DNA of 64,000 nucleotides, from the NCBI RefSeq assembly GCF_902167705.1, contig NZ_CABHMZ010000017.1, positions 1-64,000 on the forward strand. The letters run 5' to 3'. Position 1 is the first letter of the stretch. Every line of letters starts with the position of its first letter. The DNA comes from Streptococcus constellatus. Lineage in GTDB: Bacteria > Bacillota > Bacilli > Lactobacillales > Streptococcaceae. The notes beneath the pieces are model-generated. The model worked only from the letters and a program-made list of their open reading frames with translations, made no database searches and had not been told where the DNA came from. Made by a program: the position numbers and the translations under genes. Shown here piece by piece: positions 55,480 through 64,000 of the stretch.

Positions 55480-57220
55480 GACTTTCTACTTGTAAACTTA
55501 ATTCTTCAAGTTGTTTAGTGTCCACTAGGCTTGGCGCCTGTGTCATGGGATCGCTTGCTTTATTATTTTTAGGAAAAGCAATTACTTCACGGATATTTTC
55601 CTCACCAGCCAGCAACATGACAAAGCGATCGAGTCCAATTGCTAGTCCACCATGCGGTGGGAAACCATAATCCATTGCTTCTAGCAAGAAACCAAATTGA
55701 TCAGCAGCTTCTTCTTTAGAAAAACCAAGGGCTTTAAACATTCGTTCTTGCAAATCTTTGTGGTTAATACGAAGACTTCCACCGCCCAATTCATAACCAT
55801 TCAAGACAATATCATAAGCAATAGCACGAACCTTGCTCAAATCACCTTCTAATTCATGAGCTGTATCTTCTTGTGGAAGGGTAAAGGGATGGTGTGCACT
55901 CATATAGCGACCTTCTTCTTCCGACCATTCGAACATTGGCCAATCCACAATCCAAAGGTAATTAAATTTCGATTCATCAATCAAGCCCAGCTCTTTTGCC
56001 AAACGTGTACGTAAGGCACCCAGTGCTGCATTTGCTACTTCAAGTGTATCCGCTACAAAAAGAACCAAATCATTGTCTTCAAGTTGTAAAGCATCTGTCA
56101 ACTTAATTGTCAAGTCTTTCAGAAACTTAGCAACTGGGCCGTTTAATTCACCTGATGCCACTTTCACCCAAGCAAGTCCTTTTGCTCCATACTGTTTTGC
56201 TTGCTCTGTCAACTTATCAATATCTTTGCGAGAATATTTATCAGCAGCATTTTTCACAACAATTGCTTTAACTGCTGGTGCTTCGGAGAAAACTTTGAAG
56301 TCAACTTCCTTGACAAGTCCTGTCAAGTCTTGTAACAGCATCTCAAAACGTGTATCTGGCTTATCACTTCCATATAAAGCCATTGCATCATCATAGTTCA
56401 TGCGTGGGAAGGGCAGAGAAACCTCAATTCCCTTTGTTTCTTTCATCACTCGAGCAATCAAGCCTTCTGTGATATCTTGAATTTCTTGATCAGATAGGAA
56501 AGAAGTTTCTAAGTCAACCTGTGTAAACTCTGGTTGACGGTCTCCACGCAAATCCTCATCACGGAAGCATTTAACAATTTGATAATAGCGATCAAACCCC
56601 GCATTCATCAACAATTGCTTTGTAATTTGAGGACTTTGTGGCAATGCATAGAAATGGCCTTGGTTGACTCGACTTGGTACCAAATAATCACGCGCCCCTT
56701 CTGGAGTTGACTTAGTAAGAAACGGCGTTTCCACATCAATAAATTCTAACTCATCCAAGTAATTGCGAATAGAATGTGTTACCTTAGCCCGCAATTTCAA
56801 ATTTGCTAACATTTCAGGACGACGAAGGTCTAAATAACGATAGCGAAGACGTGTATCATCATTCGCTTCAATACCGTCTTTGATTTCAAATGGAGTCGTT
56901 TTGGCCGTATTGAGAACTGTCAAATTCTCCACATGCAGTTCAACAGCACCCGTTGCCAATTTATCATTCGCCTGCGTACGAGCTTCTACTTTTCCAGTCA
57001 CTTCAATCACATATTCGCTTCGCAAACTTTCGGCTGTTTCCATGACTTCTTTAGCCACATTTTCAGGATTGATAACCAGCTGCATAATGCCTTCACGGTC
57101 ACGTAAATCAATGAAAATCAGTCCTCCCAAGTCACGACGACGAGACACCCAGCCTTTCAAAGTGATTTCTTGACCGACATGTTCACTACGAACACGCCCA
57201 GCATACATTGAACGTTTCAT
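55472..57220 (-). CDS. aspS: Aspartyl-tRNA synthetase
   Basis: 582 aa from the ATG at 57220 ([16 protein letters not shown]), preceded by TTTGGAGAATAAAA. An N-terminal OB-fold anticodon domain ([26 protein letters not shown]), class II motif 2 ([16 protein letters not shown]) and motif 3 ([13 protein letters not shown]) are present, with the bacterial GAD insert domain. It is normal in length. It lies downstream of hisS with a small membrane gene between them. Confidence 0.97.
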   Translation of the reverse strand: MKRSMYAGRVRSEHVGQEITLKGWVSRRRDLGGLIFIDLRDREGIMQLVINPENVAKEVMETAESLRSEYVIEVTGKVEARTQANDKLATGAVELHVENLTVLNTAKTTPFEIKDGIEANDDTRLRYRYLDLRRPEMLANLKLRAKVTHSIRNYLDELEFIDVETPFLTKSTPEGARDYLVPSRVNQGHFYALPQSPQITKQLLMNAGFDRYYQIVKCFRDEDLRGDRQPEFTQVDLETSFLSDQEIQDITEGLIARVMKETKGIEVSLPFPRMNYDDAMALYGSDKPDTRFEMLLQDLTGLVKEVDFKVFSEAPAVKAIVVKNAADKYSRKDIDKLTEQAKQYGAKGLAWVKVASGELNGPVAKFLKDLTIKLTDALQLEDNDLVLFVADTLEVANAALGALRTRLAKELGLIDESKFNYLWIVDWPMFEWSEEEGRYMSAHHPFTLPQEDTAHELEGDLSKVRAIAYDIVLNGYELGGGSLRINHKDLQERMFKALGFSKEEAADQFGFLLEAMDYGFPPHGGLAIGLDRFVMLLAGEENIREVIAFPKNNKASDPMTQAPSLVDTKQLEELSLQVESHE

Positions 57221-57339
57221 TTTTATTCTCCAAACTTTTAATTCTTTTACTATTTTACCACAAAAGCGATGAAAAAGAAGGCTGCTTTTCAAAAACTTCT
57301 TATCTTAACCTAATCTCCTCATAAAAAGGAGATTAAGGC

Positions 57340-57549
57340 TCATTTCTTAATCTCTTTTTCATATAATTCAGGGCGCAAAGCCTTGACAACATAACTTGAT
57401 GCTAAGCGCAACAGCCCCGCTGCTAAGCCAAAAATCGGTGCTAAAAATCGAAAGAAGAAGTCCCCTCTCACAAAATAAGCAATGCCACCTATGACTAGAA
57501 AGACTATAATAAACTGAATCATGGATGGGATGATAATCTTTTTCATCAT
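57340..57549 (-). CDS. Small membrane protein between hisS and aspS (69 aa)
   Basis: 69 aa with two hydrophobic stretches (about 10-27 and 33-52) and a charged tail ELYEKEIKK. AGAGGTTGAATGA is upstream of the ATG-ATG pair. A short inverted repeat (AATCTCC/GGAGATT, near 57312-57333) follows it. The function is unknown and the exact first codon uncertain by one. Confidence 0.65.
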   Translation of the reverse strand: MMKKIIIPSMIQFIIVFLVIGGIAYFVRGDFFFRFLAPIFGLAAGLLRLASSYVVKALRPELYEKEIKK

Positions 57550-57624
57550 TCATTCAACCTCTACTTTACACTACCTACATAATGATAGCAAAAAGCCATT
57601 GACTGGCTTTTGCATTCTTCTCCA

Positions 57625-58905
57625 CTAAAAACCTACTTGTTCAAAAATTGTTTGAAAATCTTCTTGAATCTGATTTAAATCAACCGTTAATTCTTCACGA
57701 GTGTGATTATTTTTGACGGTAACTTGGTTGCTTTCAATTTCACTTTCGCCAAGAGTTATCAACACTTTAGCAGAAAAAGCGTCTGCTGACTTGAATTGCG
57801 CTTTCAACTTACGGTTTAAATAATCACGCTCAGCTGTAAATCCTTGCTTGCGAAGTGCTTGTACAATTTCCAAAGCTTTACTATTGGCACCGTCTCCCAA
57901 AACTGCAACATAAACGTCTAAGCTATCCTCCAGCGGTAATGCCACACCCTGCTTTTCAAGAACGAGAAGCAGGCGCTCCACGCCCATTCCAAAGCCAAAA
58001 CCAGCCGTCTCTGGTCCACCAAAATAAGCAACGAGGCTATCATAGCGACCGCCTGCACAGATTGTCAATTCATTACCTGCCACATCTGCAATAAACTCAA
58101 AAATCGTATGATTGTAATAATCCAATCCGCGAACCATGTTGGTATTGATAACATAAGGAATTTTTAGTGCTTCCAACATCGAACGCACAGCTTGAAAATG
58201 CGTTTGGCTTTCCTCATCTAGATAATCCAGGATAGAGGGTGCATTTTCAACAGCGAGTTTGTCTTCCTTTTCCTTACTGTCTAGCACACGGAGAGGATTT
58301 TCTTCTAGACGACGCTGGCTATCTTTAGAAAGACTGTCTTTCAACGGCGTCAAATAATCAATCAAGGCTTGACGGTAAGCGACACGACTCTCCGCATTTC
58401 CCAAACTATTCAACTGCAACGTTACACCGTGAATACCAATTTCATTGAAAAATTGAGCTGCCATAGCGATTGTCTCCACATCTGTCGCAGGATTGTTGGA
58501 GCCAAAACACTCTACACCAATCTGATGAAACTCACGCAAACGTCCTGCCTGAGGGCGTTCATAGCGAAACATAGAGCCCATATAATAAAGTTTCACCGGC
58601 TTTTGGACTTCTGGGGCAAAGAGCTTATTTTCCACATAAGAACGTACAACTGGTGCTGTTCCTTCTGGACGCAAAGTAATGTGACGGTCGCCTTTGTCAT
58701 AAAAATCATACATTTCTTTGGTCACAATATCAGTCGTGTCGCCAACAGAACGACTAATCACTTCATAATGCTCAAATAGTGGGGTACGAATTTCTGCGTA
58801 ATGATATTTTTTTAATGTTTTGCGAGCAAATTCTTCTACATATTGCCATTTGACAGACTCTTGAGGGAGAATATCCTGAGTCCCTTTCGGTTTTTGTAAT
58901 TTCAT
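57625..58905 (-). CDS. hisS: Histidyl-tRNA synthetase
   Basis: 426 aa from the ATG at 58905 ([14 protein letters not shown]), with AGAGGAAAGCT upstream; the five-codon extension is rejected. Class II motif 2 ([21 protein letters not shown]), the histidine-A motif [10 protein letters not shown] and motif 3 ([11 protein letters not shown]) are present, followed by the anticodon-binding domain. An extended -10 (TGTGGTAAAAT) lies about 25 bp upstream. No T-box is evident in the short leader. Confidence 0.96.
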   Translation of the reverse strand: MKLQKPKGTQDILPQESVKWQYVEEFARKTLKKYHYAEIRTPLFEHYEVISRSVGDTTDIVTKEMYDFYDKGDRHITLRPEGTAPVVRSYVENKLFAPEVQKPVKLYYMGSMFRYERPQAGRLREFHQIGVECFGSNNPATDVETIAMAAQFFNEIGIHGVTLQLNSLGNAESRVAYRQALIDYLTPLKDSLSKDSQRRLEENPLRVLDSKEKEDKLAVENAPSILDYLDEESQTHFQAVRSMLEALKIPYVINTNMVRGLDYYNHTIFEFIADVAGNELTICAGGRYDSLVAYFGGPETAGFGFGMGVERLLLVLEKQGVALPLEDSLDVYVAVLGDGANSKALEIVQALRKQGFTAERDYLNRKLKAQFKSADAFSAKVLITLGESEIESNQVTVKNNHTREELTVDLNQIQEDFQTIFEQVGF

Positions 58906-59042
58906 AGCTTTCCTCTTCATTCATATAATATAATTATTTTACCACAAGTAGCAGATTTTGAGGACAGTTTCAGTATATTTTCTCTAAAAAGCTAGCACGC
59001 TCTGCTATTTTCCAAAAAGTAAAAGAAAATCTGTCAAGTAAC

Positions 59043-59071
59043 TTTACTTTACAAAAATTTTTTGATATACT
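59043..59071 (+). promoter_or_regulatory. rpmF-rpmG promoter
   Basis: TTTACT (59043-59048), 17 bp, TATACT (59066-59071), about 60 bp upstream of rpmF. The leader has no recognised riboswitch. Confidence 0.65.
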
Positions 59072-59133
59072 ATTACAGTTGATGAAAATCAAAGAGATTG
59101 AATCGAACTTATATTAAAAGGAGAATAAAGAAA

Positions 59134-59316
59134 ATGGCAGTACCTGCACGTCGCACTTCAAAAGCGAAGAAAAACAAACGCCGCACTCACTACAAAATTA
59201 CAGCTCCATCTGTACATTTTGACGAAACTACTGGAGATTACTCACGTTCTCACCGTGTATCCCTCAAAGGATACTACAAAGGACGTAAAATCGCCAAAGC
59301 TGCAGCAGCAGAATAA
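59134..59316 (+). CDS. rpmF: 50S ribosomal protein L32
   Basis: 60 aa from the ATG at 59134 ([19 protein letters not shown]), with AAAAGGAG upstream. It is a basic protein of the large subunit. The usual zinc-binding CxxC pairs of some L32 proteins are absent, which is the zinc-free form. It is 15 bp ahead of rpmG in one operon. Confidence 0.96.
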   Translation: MAVPARRTSKAKKNKRRTHYKITAPSVHFDETTGDYSRSHRVSLKGYYKGRKIAKAAAAE

Positions 59317-59331
59317 TAGAAGGGAGCTATC

Positions 59332-59481
59332 ATGCGCGTAAATATCACACTTGAACACAAAGCATCTGGTGAACGCTTGTACCTTACTTCTAAAAACAAA
59401 CGCAACACTCCAGACCGTCTTCAATTGAAGAAATACTCACCAAAACTGCGTAAGCACGTGGTCTTCACCGAGGTGAAATAA
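59332..59481 (+). CDS. rpmG: 50S ribosomal protein L33 (cysteine-free form)
   Basis: 49 aa, beginning [18 protein letters not shown] and ending KHVVFTEVK. No cysteines are present, so it is the zinc-independent L33 type. The RBS is AAGGGAGCTATC. It is followed by a clear terminator. Confidence 0.95.
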   Translation: MRVNITLEHKASGERLYLTSKNKRNTPDRLQLKKYSPKLRKHVVFTEVK

Positions 59482-59492
59482 TTGAGATCAGA

Positions 59493-59526
59493 AAAGCCTA
59501 TGAAACCAACGTTTCTAGGCTTTTTT
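59493..59526 (+). terminator. rpmF-rpmG terminator
   Basis: AAAGCCTA-GAAAC and GTTTC-TAGGCTTT pair with one bulged base and run into TTTTTT. Confidence 0.85.
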
Positions 59527-59640
59527 GTCCTTACTAAGTGGATTGTTTTAGTGTAACCAATTCAATTATATTTCCACAGCTTGCATACAATGTAAGCGTC
59601 TATATCTTGCAACTCTTAAAACAAATTTACTGTTTTTGAT

Positions 59641-60613
59641 TTATTCTTTGTGGCTATATTTCTTACCCTTATTGATAAAAATAGACTTAAATAAAACAAC
59701 TATAAAAATAATGAGCCAAGCTAGTTCTGAGAAAATTATCATAACCTTCTCTGTCACTTCCATTTTATAGGAAATGGTGACACTATTTTTAGCATTTGGA
59801 AGTTGCTGGAAAGTGGGAGTTCCGATAGCACTTAAATTTAAGAGGTCATTATTCAATTGCTTCCCATTAAATGTAATGATAGTCTTCTTGTAAACTATTA
59901 TAGGTAACTCTCTAAACGAAAAAGAAAATCCCTATTTCAACAAGTAATCTTTTTATGAAAACCAACTTTTTAGGATGTTGAAAAAATGCTAAAGCAAAGA
60001 ATGGTAAGTAAATCAGCACTAATAATACGGAAGATAGCATATGTGTCTGAACCATCAAAGCTGTATAAATGCCTAAGGTATATTTTGGTACCTGTTTAGT
60101 ATCCTTTAGTTCAAATAAGATACTCAAAGCTAAGGGCATTAAAGCTGCACCCCAACTGGTAAATCCTTGTCGAATTGTCCAATATTGAATAGAGTAGCTA
60201 GAGATATAGAGCAAAGCGCCAAGGACAGCGTACTTCTGCTCCATTTTACTTTTAATAAGAAACACATACATAGACAAGCCAGCTAGATTGAATAATACAA
60301 TATTGGATAAGACCTGATAGATAAACCAATTCTTACTGATTAGAACCAAGAAGCCATGAAAATAAGCTATAAAAGGACCATAAAGGGCATTAACTATCCG
60401 TCCAGACTGCTGAAAACCATATAGAGAGATATGATAGTTAAAATTGACATTCTTAATTTGTTCAGCTGTATCATAAAATCGGTTAAAGTGAAAGATAGAA
60501 TCCGAACCTAAAATTAAGTTACCTGAAAAAAATTGAGGTAATAAGATAAGGATAGAACACAGAAATATCAGAAGCAGACCCGTCAGGTGATTTGTTTTGT
60601 TCCTATCAAACAC
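59641..60613 (-). pseudogene. Large polytopic membrane protein gene, internally deleted
   Basis: The 5' part (59912-60613, 233 aa) begins MFDRNKTNHLTGLLLIF and has about six membrane helices before ending at VEIGIFFFV. The 3' part (59641 to about 59930) lies in another frame, without a start, and reads FRELPIIVYKKTIITFNGKQ through to a last membrane helix and KGKKYSHKE. The two look like the ends of one YfhO-like or GT-C-like membrane protein whose middle is missing. The full length is unknown. Confidence 0.55.
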
Positions 60614-60763
60614 TATAATTTACCTCCAAATTATCATATAAAAACGAAAAGTTGATATAAATCGACTTTTAAGTACACCACAATATAATTCATTACTCAA
60701 TAAACTAAGTATGTCTATATTCTTTGCTTGTATTACAAGTGCTATAGTATGCATACAAAGGAC

Positions 60764-60862
60764 TTACAAAAGTATTTTCTGCTCATCTACTATAATAGCC
60801 ATGCTTTTGTTCCCATGCTATTCTCCAATAACTTCTTTGTTTTGTTTAATTGATTTTTTCAT
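60764..60862 (-). pseudogene. Tiny ORF with strong SD, interrupted by TAG
   Basis: ATG at 60862, with AGGAGG 9 bp upstream and a promoter TTGTAT-17-TACACT (60891-60919), opens MKKSIKQNKEVIGE and then meets TAG (60818-60820). The same frame continues HGNKSMAIIVDEQKILL to TAA at 60764. It may be a 32-residue peptide gene with one nonsense change, or a 14-aa peptide. The rest of 60614-61029 holds only a terminator. Confidence 0.35.
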
Positions 60863-60992
60863 GAACAGATACCTCCTGTTTTTAAAATGAAGTGTACTAT
60901 ATCTAATTGAATAATACAATGATTACTTAAAATAATCAACCATTTTATGAAAGTAGAATTTTCAACAATCATAAAAAAGAAAACATAGAAAT

Positions 60993-61024
60993 AAAGAGTT
61001 TAAAACATCTGTCTTAAACTCTTT
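60993..61024 (-). terminator. Terminator after the CDF gene
   Basis: AAAGAGTTTAA and TTAAACTCTTT form a perfect 11-bp stem with a 10-nt loop, ending just before the CDF stop codon. Confidence 0.7.
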
Positions 61025-61029
61025 GCCCC

Positions 61030-61893
61030 TCACTGTTGCTCACCAATACAGCACTCTTCGTGCTCATCTAAACTTTCATCTGCTTGAATGGTGACTTTTG
61101 TAATTCCATACATTTTGAGATGTTGGCGAATGAGCTGCTGAGTTTCTGCTTGTTGTTCGGGATGTTTCATGCAAATATGAATCATCGCAAATTTTTCTAG
61201 TCCGTCGGTTGTCCAAACATTTAACTGAGTGATTGTTTGGATATTCTCGATTGTTTGAATCTCTGCATAAAGATCATTCAAGTTCACATCACTCGGTACG
61301 TGATCAAGAAAGATTTGAACATTTTCCCAAAACTTTGGCAATGCTTTACTCAAGATAAAGGTCGAAATGATGAGCGAAAGCAATGGGTCAAGGAAATACC
61401 AATTTGTAAAGCGAAGAATAAAGGATACGAAGATTACAGCCAACCAGCCTAAAATATCTTCTAGGAAATGCAAACTCAGAATGGATTCGTTGTGCGTATG
61501 TCCATGACTAACCACCCTGCTGGCTGCAAAGTTGATTACAATTGCAAAAATTCCCAGAACAAGCATACCGTCGTAATTTACCCGTTCAGGCGCAAACAAT
61601 TTGGGTACATTTTCAACCAGAATGAGAATAGAACCCACTATTAAAATGGTAGAAGTCAACATAGCTCCCAGCAAACTATACCGTTTATAGCCTAATGTAT
61701 AGTTTCTATCACCTCGTCTATTGGAAATTTTTTCAAAAAATGCTGATAAACCAATCGCTAGGGCATCACCCGTATCATGCACCGCATCTGCTAGCACAGC
61801 ACTAGAATTAAAAAGAACTCCAAAGATAAATTCAATAACTGCAAAAGAAAAGTTTAATAGAAATGCAATCCAGACATTTTTGCTTGATTTCAT
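61030..61893 (-). CDS. CDF-family divalent metal exporter
   Basis: 287 aa cation-diffusion facilitator that exports zinc or a related metal by proton exchange. The transport site is HDTGDAL in helix 2 and HFLEDILGW in helix 5. A cytoplasmic loop has SHGHTHNES, and the C-terminal domain ends with DEHEECCIGEQQ, with extra cysteines. It has six helices. It is divergent from a TetR gene, the arrangement of czcD-sczA in pneumococcus, which suggests metal-responsive control. Confidence 0.88.
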   Translation of the reverse strand: MKSSKNVWIAFLLNFSFAVIEFIFGVLFNSSAVLADAVHDTGDALAIGLSAFFEKISNRRGDRNYTLGYKRYSLLGAMLTSTILIVGSILILVENVPKLFAPERVNYDGMLVLGIFAIVINFAASRVVSHGHTHNESILSLHFLEDILGWLAVIFVSFILRFTNWYFLDPLLSLIISTFILSKALPKFWENVQIFLDHVPSDVNLNDLYAEIQTIENIQTITQLNVWTTDGLEKFAMIHICMKHPEQQAETQQLIRQHLKMYGITKVTIQADESLDEHEECCIGEQQ

Positions 61894-62063
61894 TATAATC
61901 TCCTCCTAATCGCACATTGAGATTTAGTTTTATTTATTGTATAATGTATTCAAAACAAAACACTTTGTTCAATTATATTATCTACTATTTTAACGGAGGA
62001 AACAAGAAACAAATCTAATGCTTCGTTCAATAGCGTACATTTAGGGAGTTTTGTTCGGAAACG

Positions 62064-62585
62064 ATGGATAGACGAGTTAAAAAATCACGCGCAGCCATTT
62101 ATCAGGCTTTTCTCACTCTTTTGAATCAAAAAAGCTATGAGTCCCTCACAGTTCAGGAAATCATTGACCTCGCAGATGTCGGTCGGTCGACTTTCTATGC
62201 TCATTTTGAGACAAAAGAAGCACTACTTGAAGAAATGTGCCAAGATTTGTTCCAACATACATTTGTTGAACGCTACCAAGCAAGCGAACTTTTTGACGCA
62301 ACAGCTCACATTTTTTACCATTTCAGGAAAAATCAAGATAAAATAGCCACTTTATTATTATCGAAAAATATCTATTTTATCAATCGTCTAAAATTAGAGC
62401 TAGAGCACTATCTTTTTCCTCTCATTCGTGAAAAACTATTGATACAAAAGTCTGATTTACCAGAACCATTTTTAAAAAACTATGTTACAACGACCTTTAT
62501 CGAAACGGTAACTTGGTGGCTAGGACAACGAAATAAAATCGACGAAGCTACTATTACAGCCTATTATCTAGAGCTAATGCACTAA
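62064..62585 (+). CDS. TetR-family regulator
   Basis: 173 aa. The N-terminal HTH is LTVQEIIDLADVGRSTFYAHFETKEALLEEM (about 28-58), followed by an effector domain with no named ligand. It is divergent from the CDF gene (170-bp gap with repeated TTTGTTC/TTCGTTC words) and 63 bp ahead of the MFS gene. It may control either neighbour. Confidence 0.85.
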   Translation: MDRRVKKSRAAIYQAFLTLLNQKSYESLTVQEIIDLADVGRSTFYAHFETKEALLEEMCQDLFQHTFVERYQASELFDATAHIFYHFRKNQDKIATLLLSKNIYFINRLKLELEHYLFPLIREKLLIQKSDLPEPFLKNYVTTTFIETVTWWLGQRNKIDEATITAYYLELMH

Positions 62586-62648
62586 TATAGGGCTATAATT
62601 TCGGCTATTTCTATGATATAATTTTCTAAGAAACTCTTAGGAGCATTT

Positions 62649-63818
62649 ATGAAAAAACAACATTCTATCTTTTTATTACCAGGAATTATCATGGTGGGTG
62701 TCGCTTTGCGGACGCCTTTTACAACGCTTCCAACTGTCTTGACGGACATTGCTAGTGGGCTTCATGTTTCAGTGAGCTCACTTGGGCTTTTGACCAGTTT
62801 GCCCTTGATTATGTTTGCTCTCTGCTCTTCATTTTCGGCGCGTTTAGCGAGCAAAATCGGGCTAGAAAGACTGTTCGCTCTCGTCCTCGCCCTTCTTACC
62901 ATTGGCTCTCTGATTCGGATTTTTAATCTACCATTTCTTTATATAGGAACCATTCTCATTGGAGCTTCCATTGCGGTGCTTAATGTATTACTGCCAAGCG
63001 TCATTCAAGCCAACCAACCGCATCGGATTGGGCTTTTAACAACAATGTATATTACCTCCATGGGACTGTCAACGGCTGTTGCTTCTTCTATTGCTGTGCC
63101 CATAACAGAAGCTAGCTCGTGGAAAGGGTTGATCCTTTGGCTGACAGTCATCTGTCTTCTAGCATTTTTAATTTGGCTGCCAAATACTTCCTACAACCAC
63201 TACTTGGTCAACAAAGATAAATCAAGCCAGGGCAGCGCCATTTGGAAAAATAAAAAAGTCTGGGCTATTATCATTTTCGGTGGTCTGCAATCATTATTAT
63301 TTTATACCAGCCTAACCTGGCTGCCAACAATGGCCATACAAACTGGTATTTCAAATGCTTCTGCTGGATTTTTAGCTTCTATTTTTAATCTGATTAGTCT
63401 GCCGTTTTCAATGACCATTCCTAGCTTGACAACTCGGCTCTCTCCTCGTCATCGCCTCATCATGCTTGGTCTAATATCTGCGTCAGGGCTTATCGGTATT
63501 AGCATGTTGCTGATACAGACAAATAATTTTATGTACTGGCTCATTATCAACATTTTAATTGGTACAGCCGTAAGTGCGCTCTTCCCTTACCTAATGGTTA
63601 CTTTTTCAATGAAAACCAGTAGCCCTGAGCAAACTGCCCAGCTATCTGGTTTGGCACAAACAGGTGGGTATCTACTGGCTGCTTTTGGTCCAGCTCTCTT
63701 TGGTTACAGTGCTGATTTTTTCTGCTCTTGGATACCAGCTATTGTCATTTTGCTCGTTCTTACAGTCATCATGATTATTGCACTCTTTTATGTAGAAAAA
63801 TCTGATAAAATTTTATAA
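62649..63818 (+). CDS. MFS transporter of the CynX/NimT type
   Basis: 389 aa with twelve predicted helices. The start GVALRTPFTTLPTVLTDI and the pattern LGLLTSLPLIMFALCSSFSARLASKIG resemble the CynX/NimT/YeaN group of the major facilitator superfamily, which includes cyanate and 2-nitroimidazole transporters. The substrate is not predictable. It follows the TetR gene in the same direction. Confidence 0.88.
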   Translation: MKKQHSIFLLPGIIMVGVALRTPFTTLPTVLTDIASGLHVSVSSLGLLTSLPLIMFALCSSFSARLASKIGLERLFALVLALLTIGSLIRIFNLPFLYIGTILIGASIAVLNVLLPSVIQANQPHRIGLLTTMYITSMGLSTAVASSIAVPITEASSWKGLILWLTVICLLAFLIWLPNTSYNHYLVNKDKSSQGSAIWKNKKVWAIIIFGGLQSLLFYTSLTWLPTMAIQTGISNASAGFLASIFNLISLPFSMTIPSLTTRLSPRHRLIMLGLISASGLIGISMLLIQTNNFMYWLIINILIGTAVSALFPYLMVTFSMKTSSPEQTAQLSGLAQTGGYLLAAFGPALFGYSADFFCSWIPAIVILLVLTVIMIIALFYVEKSDKIL

Positions 63819-63825
63819 AAAAATG

Positions 63826-63886
63826 AGAATGAAATTCGAAACAAGATTTCCATGAAATCATGCGTTCGTTTTCACTCTCTTTTTTC
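63826..63886. terminator. Bidirectional terminator after the MFS gene
   Basis: GAGAATGAAA and TTTTCACTCTC pair across a 35-nt loop that contains further pairing (GATTTCCATGAAATC), with A- and T-runs outside. It serves the convergent MFS and minus-strand genes. Confidence 0.55.
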
Positions 63887-63887
63887 T

Positions 63888-64000
63888 TTAACAAAGCTTG
63901 AGACATTCTTCCAAATCAATATCCCGCTCTAACTGCTCCGGTGTCCAAGGGATGAAAACATCTGGTATCACTCCTTTGTCCTTCATTCCTTGTCCTTTAT
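63888..64000 (-). CDS. C-terminal end of a gene cut by the window edge (S41 peptidase-like)
   Basis: The minus frame reads KGQGMKDKGVIPDVFIPWTP and ends ERDIDLEECLKLC at TAA (63888-63890). The G-x-PD-x-x-x-P-T-P ending is like that of C-terminal processing (S41) peptidases, but most of the gene lies outside the window. The coding call is fairly safe and the family call weak. Confidence 0.5.
   Translation of the reverse strand, partial: KGQGMKDKGVIPDVFIPWTPEQLERDIDLEECLKLC

Noticed and set aside
57293..57340. T-box leader for aspS
   Set aside because: The gap is under 120 bp with only a short inverted repeat. There is no specifier loop or T-box sequence.

Overview
The window is low-GC Firmicute chromosome and is almost certainly from a Streptococcus. 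Diagnostic content includes cpsABCD-type capsule regulators, nrdD/nrdG, IreB, SpxA, a cinA-recA pair with a competence-type promoter box, ruvA/tag, mutL/mutS, argR/argS, a pneumococcal-style maltose locus (malP, malQ, malX, malC, malD, malA, malR), aspS, hisS and rpmF/rpmG. The gene order fits the anginosus/mitis side of the genus. The species call is inference from gene order only.

Layout. 1-3.8 kb: the end of an IS30-type transposase, then cpsD-C-B-A on the minus strand. 3.9-8 kb: anaerobic ribonucleotide reductase (nrdD, a 46-aa protein, two tandem GNAT acetyltransferases, nrdG) behind a promoter carrying paired NrdR-type boxes. 8-16 kb: a membrane protein, a 43-aa protein behind a perfect TACGAATA box, cardiolipin synthase, lipoproteins, folC, DUF1292, ruvX and ireB. 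16-22 kb: spxA, recA, cinA, an EamA transporter, tag, ruvA and an Xre regulator. 22-39 kb: mutL, a 10.8-kb integrated island, a LytTR/DUF3021 module and mutS. 39-42 kb: argR/argS, nrdI and a membrane protein. 42.8-54.4 kb: the maltose/maltodextrin locus with pullulanase. 54.5-64 kb: YitT, aspS, hisS, rpmF/rpmG, a decayed membrane-protein gene, and CDF, TetR and MFS genes.

The most interesting object is the island at 24009-34849. It is bounded by a 27-bp perfect direct repeat that contains the mutL start codon. It carries a tyrosine recombinase, excisionase-like protein, divergent CI/Cro-type regulators, an antirepressor-like gene, replication genes (replisome organizer and DnaC-like ATPase), an ArpU-like late regulator, a truncated small-terminase fragment and HicAB. 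It has no capsid or lysis genes. This is the architecture of phage-inducible chromosomal islands such as the mutL-integrated SpyCI islands of S. pyogenes, which switch mismatch repair off when integrated. Here integration leaves the native mutL promoter and ribosome-binding site on the far side of the island, 10.8 kb away, and places mutL directly behind the integrase gene.

Three island genes (an AlbA-type ATP-binding protein, a Rha-type antirepressor and a small unknown protein) each become one continuous frame if one base is removed from a short G or C run. Elsewhere malC carries one TGG-to-TGA nonsense change. Such lesions are what loss of mismatch repair is expected to produce, so the window may show both the switch and its mutational footprint. 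Assembly errors and relaxed selection are alternatives.

The mutL-mutS segment is also bracketed by inverted copies of a hairpin-rich intergenic repeat of about 300 bp. A third copy lies upstream of malP.
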